Below, in pieces: positions 9,106 to 17,533 of a stretch of 64,000 nt of DNA (position 1 is its first letter; each line of letters begins with the position of its first letter). The stretch is from Promicromonosporaceae bacterium. GTDB taxonomy: Bacteria > Actinomycetota > Actinomycetes > Actinomycetales > Cellulomonadaceae. The notes beneath the pieces are model-generated. The model saw only the letters and a program-made list of their open reading frames with translations. It was not told the origin of the DNA and ran no database searches. The position numbers and the translations under genes are program-made. The DNA lies in assembly GCA_009783295.1 (NCBI GenBank), contig WRHK01000013.1, positions 1-64,000 of the forward strand. The letters are read 5' to 3'.

Positions 9106-9933
9106 GTGGACTTCTGGATCTGTGCGACCTGCGGCGTCGAGCACGCCGACCGCCCCGCCGTCTGCGCCGTCTGCGCCGACGAACGGCAGTGGGTGCCCGC
9201 CGACGGCCAGCGGTGGACCACCCTCGACGAGCTCACCGCGGGCGGCGCCACGGTCGAGGCCGGCGAGCTCGAGCCCGGCCTGTGGGGGCTGACCATCGCC
9301 GGTGCGTCCGTCGGCATCGGGCAGCAGGCAAAGCTGCTGGTCACGCCCCAGGGCTCGCTCCTGTGGGACCCGCTCGCCTACGCGTCCGACGACGCCGCCG
9401 CCCTGGTGCGCTCGATCGCCGGCGCGCCGGGCGTCGTGGCGATCGTGGCGTCGCACCCCCACATGTTCGGCGTCCAGCTCGAGTGGTCGCGCCTGCTCGG
9501 GGACGTGCCGGTGCTGGTCAGCCGCGCCGACCTCGACTGGGTGGCCCGGCCCGGCGACGCCCTGCAGGCGTGGGAGGGCGAGCGCGAGATCCTCCCCGGC
9601 GTCACGCTCTCGCAGCCGGGCGGCCACTTCCCGGGCTCCGCCGTCGTGCACTGGGCCGGCGGCGCGGCCGGGCGCGGCGTGCTGCTGAGCGGCGACACGA
9701 TCTTCGCGAACCCCGACCGCGTCTCGGTGAGCTTCATGCGCTCCTACCCCAACCGGATCCCGCTCTCGGGGCACGTCGCGGAGCGGGTGGCGGCGCACGT
9801 CGGCCGGTTCGCGTTCGACCGGCTGTACAACAACTTCGACGGCGTGATCCCGCGCGACGCCCGCGACATCGTGGTCCGCAGCGCCCACCGGCACCGGCAG
9901 TGGACGGACGGGGCGTTCGACCACCTGACCTGA
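9106..9933 (+). CDS. Metallo-beta-lactamase-fold hydrolase with N-terminal zinc ribbon
   Basis: A 275-residue protein. The N-terminus holds a rubredoxin-like double CxxC pair (CATCG and CAVCADE, residues about 5-22), likely zinc- or iron-binding. It is followed by an MBL fold with SHPHMFG in place of the classic HxHxDH and a later GGHFPGSAVVHW, GDTIF sequence. The first motif is degenerate, so the metal set or activity may be altered. The GTG start is the only start in frame with the family N-terminus. It is inserted on the opposite strand between two beta-propeller genes; a functional link is not shown. Confidence 0.75.
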   Translation: MDFWICATCGVEHADRPAVCAVCADERQWVPADGQRWTTLDELTAGGATVEAGELEPGLWGLTIAGASVGIGQQAKLLVTPQGSLLWDPLAYASDDAAALVRSIAGAPGVVAIVASHPHMFGVQLEWSRLLGDVPVLVSRADLDWVARPGDALQAWEGEREILPGVTLSQPGGHFPGSAVVHWAGGAAGRGVLLSGDTIFANPDRVSVSFMRSYPNRIPLSGHVAERVAAHVGRFAFDRLYNNFDGVIPRDARDIVVRSAHRHRQWTDGAFDHLT

Positions 9934-9942
9934 GGCCGGCGC

Positions 9943-11628
9943 TCAGCCGGCCGCCGGGACCAGCAGCGCCAGGGTGCCCGGTTGGAACGACGCAGCCTCC
10001 CCGTTGCCGATGTCGCGGCCCTCGCTGCCGGCGACCGACGCGTGCTCGACGAGAGCGCCGTCGACCGCAAGGAGGCTCACCACGCTCCCGTCCCGGGGCG
10101 CGGTCCACATCGCGCCGGTCCGCAGGTCGACACCCACCAGCACGACGGTGTCGGTCACCTCCTGGACCGGCTTCATCGACGAGCTCGGCTGTTTGACCTC
10201 GGCTGCGAGCACCGCGTGCCGCCCGTCGGTGACCGCGGGCCAGAGGCCTCCGTCCACCGGGGTCACGGGGAGCGCCCGGTCCCACACGACGTGCCCGTCC
10301 GCGGCCGAGACCGCGACCAGGCTCTGCCGGTCGGCGTCGAACCCGAGGACGACGCCGCCCGCGCGCACGAGCGGGTCGCTGAAACCGGCCTGGCCTGCGC
10401 TCCGCGTGCTCCAGGCCCGGCCGCCGTCGGGGCGGAGCGCCGCGAGCCTGCCGTCGGTCGTGTGGACGAAGCGCGGCCCGCTGGCGGAGTCGACGGCCAG
10501 CGGGAGCCGCGGCGAGCCCGCGACGACGAAGCGCTGGTCGCCCCGCTCGTCGACGGACTGCATCGCGTCCTCGCCGGCCACCGCGAGCCCGCCCTCGGGG
10601 TCGGGCACGACGCGCGACATCGCGCCGCCCTCGGGCCACGCGGCCAGAGGGCGACCGTCGGCGCGGAACGTCGCCGACACGCCGCACCCGTCGACGGCGA
10701 CAAAGGTCTGCCCGACGTCGAGCCCGGCCTGGAGGTTCAGGTGCATCCCGGTGGCGTCGCTGTTGAGGCCGCAGAGGCTCACGTCGGGGACGGGCGTGAA
10801 CGGGACGTCCGCGCTCCAGCGCGTCGCGCCCGTCGCGGCGTCGATCGCCGTGACTCGCGCACCCTGGCCCTGGCGCAGGCCGTCGGGATAGATGGTCGCG
10901 AGGCGGGTGTCGTCGACGATGACCGGGTCCAGCGGGGGCACGCCCGTGCGTGCGAGCGTGACCACGGTCCCGTCCGGTCCCGGGGAGGTCCAGAGGCCCG
11001 TGGTGTCGCCGAGGTCGCGGTCGGCCGTGACCGCGCCGTGCGCGTCGATCATGGTCACGTGCCGCGCATCCGCGGGGCCGGTGACGCAGACGAGGCTCGT
11101 CGGGTCCGCGGCCCGCTCACCCACGAGCGGCTTCGGGCCGCACTCCACCCCGGTGCCGCCGTGCACGGGCATCGTGCGTCGCCACGCCTCGCCGCCGTCG
11201 GCCACCCGGATCCCGACCACGTCGGCCCCGTCGGTCACGACGAGCGTGCCCGGCAGCCGGCCGACGACGTCGCCGTTCACGGGCACCGTCCACGCGGCCG
11301 CGAGCGGCCCGGACACGTCGCGCACGCCGCCCGGGCTCGCCACCAGGGCCGCGACCCGCGCACGTTCCGCAGCGGCGGCACGCACGTTCCCGACGACGTG
11401 CACCGTCCCGACCGTCACGCCCGCCACGACGGCCACGGCGGCGCCGGCCGCGACCAGACGGCGAGGTGGCTGGCCGGCCACGAAGCGCCCCACCGCCCCG
11501 ACGGCGCGGCGCAGCCGACCGGGTTCGCGCGGCTCGGGGTCCGCGGCAGGGCCTCCTGGTCCGGCCTCGTCCGCGACGTCGTCGTCGGGCACCAGGTCGA
11601 ACGAGACCGCGTCGGCGCGATGCGTCAC
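9943..11628 (-). CDS. Membrane-anchored PQQ-like beta-propeller protein (paralogue 3)
   Basis: The 561-residue third member of the local family, with N-terminal FDLVPDD, a membrane helix near residues 58-78 (LVAAGAAVAVVAGVTVGTVHVV) and an extracellular propeller with blades such as DAATGATRWSAD and DLRTGAMWTAP. The start is GTG; TAACCT (minus strand, 11635-11640) lies 6 bases upstream and there is no ribosome site, suggesting leaderless expression. It ends 9 bases from the stop of the convergent MBL gene. Its role is unknown; the shared cytosolic motif suggests a common intracellular partner. Confidence 0.8.
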   Translation of the reverse strand: MTHRADAVSFDLVPDDDVADEAGPGGPAADPEPREPGRLRRAVGAVGRFVAGQPPRRLVAAGAAVAVVAGVTVGTVHVVGNVRAAAAERARVAALVASPGGVRDVSGPLAAAWTVPVNGDVVGRLPGTLVVTDGADVVGIRVADGGEAWRRTMPVHGGTGVECGPKPLVGERAADPTSLVCVTGPADARHVTMIDAHGAVTADRDLGDTTGLWTSPGPDGTVVTLARTGVPPLDPVIVDDTRLATIYPDGLRQGQGARVTAIDAATGATRWSADVPFTPVPDVSLCGLNSDATGMHLNLQAGLDVGQTFVAVDGCGVSATFRADGRPLAAWPEGGAMSRVVPDPEGGLAVAGEDAMQSVDERGDQRFVVAGSPRLPLAVDSASGPRFVHTTDGRLAALRPDGGRAWSTRSAGQAGFSDPLVRAGGVVLGFDADRQSLVAVSAADGHVVWDRALPVTPVDGGLWPAVTDGRHAVLAAEVKQPSSSMKPVQEVTDTVVLVGVDLRTGAMWTAPRDGSVVSLLAVDGALVEHASVAGSEGRDIGNGEAASFQPGTLALLVPAAG

Positions 11629-11739
11629 GGAGGGAGGTTAGGGCCTGGGAACCCTCCGAGGAAGAGCGACGACTCCGCCTCGGGGTGGCGCTTGCGCAGG
11701 CAGGCGACGTGCGGCGTCCCACTGCCTAGGATCGCCGCC

Positions 11740-12792
11740 ATGACGATCCGGCCGGCCGACGGCCCGCACCAGGTCCCCGGGCGCAGCTCCGCCCACGTGC
11801 TCGGCGTCGGCGCGGCCGTCGTCGCCGGCGCCGGGTCGGCCGTGCAGAGCCGCGTGAACGGGTCGCTCGCCGACGCCGTCGGCAGCGGGTTCCTCGCCGC
11901 CGTGGTCTCGTTCGGGTCGGGCCTGGTGGTGCTGGCCGTCGCGCTGTTCGCGTGGCCGCGGGCGCGCGCGGCGCTGCGTCGCATCCCGGCGGCGCTGCGT
12001 CCCGGCGACCGCGCCCCGCGGCTGCAGTGGTGGCAGTGCGTGGGCGGCGCGGCGGGCGGGTTCTTCGTGGCGGCCCAGGGGCTGACGGTCGGCTCGCTGG
12101 GCGTCGCGGTGTTCATCGTGGCGATCGTGGCCGGGCAGTCGGTGACGTCGCTCGTGGTGGACCGCCTGGGGCTCGCGCCCGGCGGCAAGCGGCCCGTCAC
12201 GCTGGGCCGGGCGCTCGGGCCGGCGCTCACCGTGGTCGCCGTGCTCATCAGCGTCGCGGGGTCGCTGCGCACGCCCGACGCGATCGGGCTCGCCGTGCTC
12301 CCGCTGCTCGCGGGCGCGGGGTCGGCGTGGCAGCAGGCCGTCAACGGGCGCGTGCGCGGGGTCGCCAGCGGCGTGGCGGGCGACCCGCGGGGAGGCGCCG
12401 CCCCGGGCGTGCTCGCCGCGACGTTCCTCAACTTCCTCGTGGGCACGGTCGCCCTGCTCCTCGCGTACGGGGTGTCGGTGCTGGTGGCAGGGCCGCCGAC
12501 GGGGTCGTTCCCCACCAACCCGTGGCTCTACACGGGCGGCGTGATCGGCATCGTGTTCATCGGCACGGCCGCCGCCGTCGTGCACCGCATCGGCGTGCTG
12601 CTGCTGGGGCTGGGGCTCATCGCGGGGCAGATCGTCGGCGCGCTGGTGCTCGACCTCGTCACGCCCGGCGCCGCCGCGCCCGCCGCCACCACCTACGTCG
12701 GGGCGGCCCTGACGCTCGTCGCCGTCGCGGTGCCCGCCGTCGTCGGTGCCGCGCTGGCACGACGTCACGCGGGTGGCAGGGTGGGGGCATGA
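11740..12792 (+). CDS. YdcZ/DUF606-type multi-spanning membrane protein
   Basis: A 350-residue integral membrane protein with about ten hydrophobic helices in two similar halves, each with a Q-x-x-VN/RVNG-type motif (SAVQSRVNGSLA and SAWQQAVNGRVRG). This is the DMT-related DUF606 family, thought to be transporters; the substrate is unknown. The ATG is preceded by TAGGAT at 11727-11732 with 7 bases between, consistent with a leaderless mRNA. Its stop overlaps the next start as ATGA. Confidence 0.85.
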   Translation: MTIRPADGPHQVPGRSSAHVLGVGAAVVAGAGSAVQSRVNGSLADAVGSGFLAAVVSFGSGLVVLAVALFAWPRARAALRRIPAALRPGDRAPRLQWWQCVGGAAGGFFVAAQGLTVGSLGVAVFIVAIVAGQSVTSLVVDRLGLAPGGKRPVTLGRALGPALTVVAVLISVAGSLRTPDAIGLAVLPLLAGAGSAWQQAVNGRVRGVASGVAGDPRGGAAPGVLAATFLNFLVGTVALLLAYGVSVLVAGPPTGSFPTNPWLYTGGVIGIVFIGTAAAVVHRIGVLLLGLGLIAGQIVGALVLDLVTPGAAAPAATTYVGAALTLVAVAVPAVVGAALARRHAGGRVGA

Positions 12793-13403
12793 CGGCCCAC
12801 CAGGACCCCAAGACCACGCTCCAGCACTATCTCCAGCGCGCACGGGACGCGCTCGTCTGGAAGACGGAGGGCTTGTCGGAGCGCGAGCTCCGGCTGCCGC
12901 GCACGCCCACCGGCACCAGCCTGCTGGGGCTGGTCAAGCACTGCATCGCCGTCGAGGCGGGCTACCTGGGGCACACGTTCGACCGCCCCTGGCCGGACAT
13001 GGACGAGATCCCGTGGCTGCGCTCCTGGGTCGACCCGTCCGTGCCCGAGGTCGCCGAGGAGGACTTCACCCCGACGGCGCAGGAGTCCGCCGCGCACCTG
13101 GTCGACCTCTACCGGCGGGTGTGGGCCCACGGCGACGCCACCATCGAGGCGCTCGACCTCGACTCCCCCGGCCGCGTGCCGTGGTGGTCGGACGAGAACG
13201 CCGACGTCGACCTGCACTTCGTGCTGGTGCACCTGATCGCCGAGCTGCAGCGCCACGCCGGCCACGCGGACATCGCGCGCGAGCTGACCGACGGCGCGGC
13301 GGGCGTGTCCCCCGCGTTCGACAACCTGTGGACGGCCGAGGCCGACCGCCCGGCGCACGTCGCCCGCCTGCGCGCCATCGCGGAGTCGTTCCCGGCGGAG
13401 TGA
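12789..13403 (+). CDS. DinB-like/DUF664 protein
   Basis: A 204-residue cytosolic protein of the DinB four-helix-bundle family. It carries the histidines expected to bind a metal ion (LVKHCIAVEAGYLGH, VLVHLIAELQRHAGHADI). Related proteins include thiol S-transferases (mycothiol/bacillithiol), but the substrate here cannot be told. The ATG overlaps the TGA of the YdcZ gene by four bases, so translation is probably coupled. Confidence 0.88.
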   Translation: MTAHQDPKTTLQHYLQRARDALVWKTEGLSERELRLPRTPTGTSLLGLVKHCIAVEAGYLGHTFDRPWPDMDEIPWLRSWVDPSVPEVAEEDFTPTAQESAAHLVDLYRRVWAHGDATIEALDLDSPGRVPWWSDENADVDLHFVLVHLIAELQRHAGHADIARELTDGAAGVSPAFDNLWTAEADRPAHVARLRAIAESFPAE

Positions 13404-13479
13404 CGCGCGCCCGGCCCGCCGGTCGAGCCGCCCCCGCCGGTCGAGCCCGTCGAGACCCGCCATCGGCGAGAATGCCAGC

Positions 13480-14703
13480 GTGCAGTGCCATCACTACGAC
13501 GCCGGACGCTGCCGTTCGTGCACCCTCATCGAGGTCGCCTACCCCACGCAGGTGGCCGACAAGGAGCGGCACGTGCGCGAGCTGCTGGACCCGCTCACGC
13601 CGCACGCGGAGTGGCTCCCGCCCGTGACGGGCCCCGAGGGCGGATTCCGTAACAAGGCCAAGATGGTGGTCACGGGCACGGTCGACGCGCCGGTGATCGG
13701 GATCGTCGGCCGGCTGGGCCTCGACGAGCTCGACCGGCGCGGCGAGCTGGGCGTGCACGGCGTCGACCTCACCGACTGCCCCCTCTACCCGGCGGCCCTG
13801 CAGCAGGCGTTCGGCCCGCTGCGCGAGCTCGTCACGCGGGCCCGGCTCCAGCCCTACGACCTCACGCCGTCGCGCGGCCGGGTGACGCCCCGCGACGCCG
13901 CGACGCGCGGCGAGCTCAAGCACCTGCTGGTGACGATCTCCCCCGCCGGCGAGCTCCTGGTGCGGCTGGTGCTCCGCTCGCAGGAGCCCGTGGCCCGCCT
14001 GCGCAAGCACCTGCCCTGGCTCCAGGAGGCGCTCCCGAACCTCGCCGTGCTGAGCGTCAACCTCCAGCCCGAGCACAAGGCCGTGCTCGAGGGCGAGCAC
14101 GAGATCGTGCTCACCGACCGGCAGACGCTGCCCATGACGCTCGACGTCGTGCCCGGCGGGCTGACGCTGCACCTGCGCCCGCAGAGCTTCTTCCAGACCA
14201 ACACCCAGGTGGCGGCCGCGCTGTACCGGCAGGCCAAGGAGTGGGTGGACGACGTCGCGCCCGCGAGCCTGTGGGACCTGTACTGCGGCGTCGGCGGCTT
14301 CGCGCTGACGTGCGCGGCGCCCGGGCGTGCGGTGACGGGCATCGAGATCTCCGCCGAGGCGGTCGCGAGCGCCGAGACGACCCGCGGCGAGCTGGCCCCG
14401 GACGCGATGGCCGGCGTGCGGTTCGCCGCCGACGACGCGACCGCGTTCGCCCTGGCCGCAGACCCGGCCGACGACCCCGAGCTCGTGATCGTCAACCCGC
14501 CCCGGCGCGGCATCGGGCCCGCGCTGGCGGACCGGCTCGAGGCGTCGTCGGCGCGGTGGGTGCTCTACTCGAGCTGCAACGCCGTGACCCTGGCCAAGGA
14601 CCTGGCGCGCATGCCGTCGCTGCGGGCCCAGCGTGTTCGGCTGCTGGACATGTTCCCGCAGACCAGCCACTACGAGGTGCTCACGCTGCTCGCGCGCGGC
14701 TAG
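13480..14703 (+). CDS. rlmC: 23S rRNA (uracil-C5)-methyltransferase RlmC
   Basis: A 407-residue SAM-dependent methyltransferase of the TrmA/RlmC/RlmD group. Its N-terminus MQCHHYDAGRCRSC matches the RlmC start with the cysteine cluster that binds an iron-sulfur centre. The SAM site is LWDLYCGVGGFALTCA and the catalytic cysteine lies in SSCNAVTLAKDL. The predicted reaction is m5U747 formation in 23S rRNA, though target choice can vary in this family. GTG start, with GAGAAT 6 bases upstream. Its TAG shares a CTAG with the stop of the convergent gene. Confidence 0.9.
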   Translation: MQCHHYDAGRCRSCTLIEVAYPTQVADKERHVRELLDPLTPHAEWLPPVTGPEGGFRNKAKMVVTGTVDAPVIGIVGRLGLDELDRRGELGVHGVDLTDCPLYPAALQQAFGPLRELVTRARLQPYDLTPSRGRVTPRDAATRGELKHLLVTISPAGELLVRLVLRSQEPVARLRKHLPWLQEALPNLAVLSVNLQPEHKAVLEGEHEIVLTDRQTLPMTLDVVPGGLTLHLRPQSFFQTNTQVAAALYRQAKEWVDDVAPASLWDLYCGVGGFALTCAAPGRAVTGIEISAEAVASAETTRGELAPDAMAGVRFAADDATAFALAADPADDPELVIVNPPRRGIGPALADRLEASSARWVLYSSCNAVTLAKDLARMPSLRAQRVRLLDMFPQTSHYEVLTLLARG

Positions 14704-16163
14704 CTCGCCCTGGCCCCCTGCGGCCCCGTGGGCGGCGCCACGGCCGGCACCAGCGTGACCTCGGCGCCGTGCGGCACGGGCTCCGTCAGCGTGAACGTCA
14801 CGGTGCGCTCCTCGCACGCGCGGTTCAGCAGCACCCAGGTGCCGGGCGCCAGTCCGGCGACGTTCGTCCACGCGTGCACGCCCCGCGAGGGCAGCCCGCG
14901 CGTGTCGAGGTGCGCCGTGACGGCCGTGAGGGGCTCGCCGCCGTCCACCGAGACGGCCCACGCGGAGAGCAGGTCGCTCGCGGCGACCCCGAACGGCAGC
15001 AGCGCGACCAGCTGCGTGCCCTCCGAGCAGATCGCCGGAGGCAGCGTGACGTCGATCGTCGTGGTGGTGACCGGCGGGGACGGCTCGGCGGGCGGGACCG
15101 ACGGCGGGTCCGCGGGCGGCGTCGGTGTCGGCGTCGGGCTGGGCGACGGCGTCGGCGGCTCGGGCGTGACGACCGGCGGCGCGGGCGGCGTCGGGTCGGC
15201 GGGCGCCGGCGGGGGCGGGGTCGGGTCCACCGGGGCCGGCGCCGCCGGGCGGGGCGCGGGCGCGGTGCGCGCCGCGGGCTGCTGCCGCACGACGGGCGGG
15301 GGCGTCACGGCCGGCGGCGTCGCCACGGGCACGGAAGGCGACGGCGAGGGCGCCGGTGCGAGCGGACCCACCGGAGCGGCCGGCGGCGTGACCGGCGCGG
15401 GTTCGGCCGCGGCCGGCGCGCCACCGCCGCCCAGCACGAGGGCGGCGGCAACCCCCCCGACCACGACGAGCCCGACCGCCGACGCGACCACCGCGACCGC
15501 CGTCTTGCTCCCGCCGAGCAGCAGGTGACGCGCGCCGTCGCGCAGCACGGCCACGCCGCCGCCCACGGCCCCGAGGGCGGCCAGCCCGCCGGCACCGCTC
15601 GACGACGCGGCCATCGCGCCGACCACGACGGGACCCGCCGCGGCGAGCCCGAACCCGCCCGCGAGCAGCAGCGGGGCCGCGTCGCGCAGGGCCCAGCTCG
15701 CCTCGCGCACGTCGATGAACGCGCGCATGCAGCCCTGGCAGCCGAACAGGTGCTCCTCGAGCACGCGGCGGCGCTGGGCCGGCACGCGGTGGCGCACGTA
15801 GTCGCCGAGCGCCGTCTGGGTCGCCTGGCAGGCGCCGTCCGCGCCGGCGGCCGCCCGCGCGTGCACGCCCGCGAAGCTCATCGAGAGGGCCCGCTCGGCC
15901 TGCCGCAGGCGGCGCTGGACGGCGCCGAGAGGCATCCGCAGGTGCTGGGCGACGGCCAGGTCGTCGGCGCGGTCGACGTGCTTGAGCCACAGGAGGCGCT
16001 GGTCGTCGTGCGGCAGCTCCGCGAGTGCCGCCCGCACCAGGTCGGGCTCTGACGTGCCGGCGTCACCGGGAGCCTGCCCGGGCACGATGGCGCGCATGCG
16101 GGCGAGAGCCGAGTCGACCGGGCGTGCGCCCGTCCACAGCTGACGGTCGTCCGTCGCGGTCAC
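14700..16163 (-). CDS. Sigma-region-4/zinc-finger/transmembrane chimera with Pro-rich stalk
   Basis: A 487-residue protein. Residues about 40-100 read as a sigma-70 region-4 helix-turn-helix (AALAELPHDDQRLLWLKHVDRA through LRQAERAL). Next comes a zf-HC2 anti-sigma zinc finger (EEHLFGCQGCMRAF), a hydrophobic stretch of one or two helices, a transmembrane helix (VAVVASAVGLVVVGGVAAALVL), a long Pro/Thr-rich stalk and a roughly 110-residue exported C-terminal domain with two cysteines. No sigma region 2 is present, so it cannot bind core polymerase in the usual way. It may act as a membrane-tethered regulator. Its stop shares CTAG with rlmC. Confidence 0.75.
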   Translation of the reverse strand: MTATDDRQLWTGARPVDSALARMRAIVPGQAPGDAGTSEPDLVRAALAELPHDDQRLLWLKHVDRADDLAVAQHLRMPLGAVQRRLRQAERALSMSFAGVHARAAAGADGACQATQTALGDYVRHRVPAQRRRVLEEHLFGCQGCMRAFIDVREASWALRDAAPLLLAGGFGLAAAGPVVVGAMAASSSGAGGLAALGAVGGGVAVLRDGARHLLLGGSKTAVAVVASAVGLVVVGGVAAALVLGGGGAPAAAEPAPVTPPAAPVGPLAPAPSPSPSVPVATPPAVTPPPVVRQQPAARTAPAPRPAAPAPVDPTPPPPAPADPTPPAPPVVTPEPPTPSPSPTPTPTPPADPPSVPPAEPSPPVTTTTIDVTLPPAICSEGTQLVALLPFGVAASDLLSAWAVSVDGGEPLTAVTAHLDTRGLPSRGVHAWTNVAGLAPGTWVLLNRACEERTVTFTLTEPVPHGAEVTLVPAVAPPTGPQGARAS

Positions 16164-16262
16164 CAGTCCCCCGTCCCCGCGCGCCCCGCGCGGCCCCCGT
16201 CATCTGCCGCGCCATGATGCCATCGCCGCCCGACGGCGGTCCACCGGTGCGAGCAGGCGCGA

Positions 16263-16294
16263 ACGACCGGGCGCCCAGCCGGACGCCCGGTCGT
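16263..16294 (-). terminator. Hairpin terminator downstream of csbD-like gene
   Basis: Perfect 11-bp stem (ACGACCGGGCG / CGCCCGGTCGT) with a 10-base loop, just after the stop of the CsbD-like gene. No strong T-run follows, as is common in very GC-rich genomes. The rest of the gap up to 16312 shows nothing else. Confidence 0.6.
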
Positions 16295-16312
16295 CGATCG
16301 AGGGTGGGAAGG

Positions 16313-16498
16313 TCAGCGGTCAGTCGCGTCGTTGATCGCGTCCTTGGCCTTGTCACCGGCCTGCTTGGCCTTCGCAGCGGCCTGCTCGGCCTGGCCCTTG
16401 GCCTCCGTGCTCTTGTCGTCCGTCGCGTGGCCGTAGGCCTCCTTGGCCTTGCCCTTCAGCTCCTCGGCCTTGTGCTTCGCCTTGTCGTCGATACCCAT
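16313..16498 (-). CDS. CsbD-like small stress protein
   Basis: A 61-residue, Lys/Ala/Asp-rich helical protein beginning MGIDDKAKHKAEELKGKAKEAYG, the CsbD signature. Members are general-stress proteins of unknown mechanism. The ATG is well fixed by AGGAGG about 8 bases upstream (minus strand, near 16505-16510). It is divergent from the GlsB-like gene, so the two may share a stress-responsive control region at 16499-16640. Confidence 0.9.
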   Translation of the reverse strand: MGIDDKAKHKAEELKGKAKEAYGHATDDKSTEAKGQAEQAAAKAKQAGDKAKDAINDATDR

Positions 16499-16640
16499 GG
16501 GTGGCCTCCTTTCGCCTTCCAGGCGACCACGGACCCCGACCACTCGCACGACCTGCACGTGCACGCGCCGTCGATCTGTGGAACGTTCGAGGCGGGTCGG
16601 CGCCACGGCCGTACCCGCACCTCACGAGGGAGGAGTCACC

Positions 16641-16898
16641 GTGGGCATCCTCGGCTGGATCATCCTGGGCCTCATCGCCGGCGCGATCGCCAAGGCGATC
16701 ACGGGCCGGCACCCGGGCGGCCTGCTCGTCACGCTCGTCGTCGGAGTCCTGGGCGCCCTGCTGGGCGGCTGGCTGGGCTCCGCGCTGTTCAACGCGCCGC
16801 TGCGGAACTTCTGGTCGCTGCAGACGTGGCTGCTCGCCATCGGAGGGTCGGTCATCCTCCTGCTGGTCTGGGGTGCAGTAACCCGCAGACGGGCCTGA
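16641..16898 (+). CDS. GlsB/YeaQ/YmgE-family stress membrane protein
   Basis: An 85-residue protein with three hydrophobic helices and the family's glycine-rich motifs (GILGWIILGLIAGAIAKAI, GVLGALLGGWLG). It is of the transglycosylase-associated/GlsB type, small membrane proteins linked to envelope or acid stress. GTG start with GGGAGGAG about 8 bases upstream. The next gene follows after 5 bases. Confidence 0.88.
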   Translation: MGILGWIILGLIAGAIAKAITGRHPGGLLVTLVVGVLGALLGGWLGSALFNAPLRNFWSLQTWLLAIGGSVILLLVWGAVTRRRA

Positions 16899-16903
16899 CC
16901 TCG

Positions 16904-17533
16904 ATGGACGCGTCGTTGGAGATCACGCAGGGCACCACGTTCCACGGCTCCTACGCCGTCGCGACGAGGGCATCGGTACGACGAGGGTGGCGCGCGGTGA
17001 TCTTCGCGGCGTTGCTGCTCCTGTACCCCCGCTTCGCCCCGCACATCGCCGTGGCCGCCGCGATCGTCGTCCCGCTGGTCGTGGTGGCGCCGCTCGTGCT
17101 GTACGTCGTGCGCGTCGCCCCGGTCGCCCTGACGTTCATGGACGGCACGGTCACCGTGCAGAAGCACTGGCGCACCTGGACCTTCTCGGCCGGCCCGGAC
17201 CTCCAGAGCCTGGAGACCGGCCTCCTGACGCGGAGCCCGAGCGCACCGACGCCGTCGCTGCTGTGCATCGGGCAGGGCCAGAAGGCGGTCGCCGTGCCCC
17301 TCACCGGCTTCACCGAGGGACAGCTGGCCGCCGTCCGACGACACCTGGCAGACCTGCCGGGTGACCACGCCCGCGTCGACGGTACCGGCCTGAACCTGGC
17401 GGCCGACGCTCCCCCGGAGCTCCGCCACCTGCTGCCCTGGTGGTGGCGCCATGTCGTCGCCTGGCAGCTGGGGACGGTCGCCGCTGCGCTCGCGACCGTC
17501 GGCACGGTCGCGCTGCTCTGGGGCGGCGACTAG
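16904..17533 (+). CDS. Membrane protein of unknown function
   Basis: A 209-residue protein not recognised beyond its architecture. Two adjacent transmembrane helices (about residues 27-66) are followed by a soluble region with alternating strands (VALTFMDGTVTVQKHWRTWTFSAG) resembling a YcxB- or PH-like domain, and a final helix at the C-terminus (LGTVAAALATVGTVALLW). The ATG lies 5 bases after the GlsB stop, so they are likely cotranscribed. Its TAG shares CTAG with the convergent ornithine cyclodeaminase stop. Confidence 0.7.
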   Translation: MDASLEITQGTTFHGSYAVATRASVRRGWRAVIFAALLLLYPRFAPHIAVAAAIVVPLVVVAPLVLYVVRVAPVALTFMDGTVTVQKHWRTWTFSAGPDLQSLETGLLTRSPSAPTPSLLCIGQGQKAVAVPLTGFTEGQLAAVRRHLADLPGDHARVDGTGLNLAADAPPELRHLLPWWWRHVVAWQLGTVAAALATVGTVALLWGGD

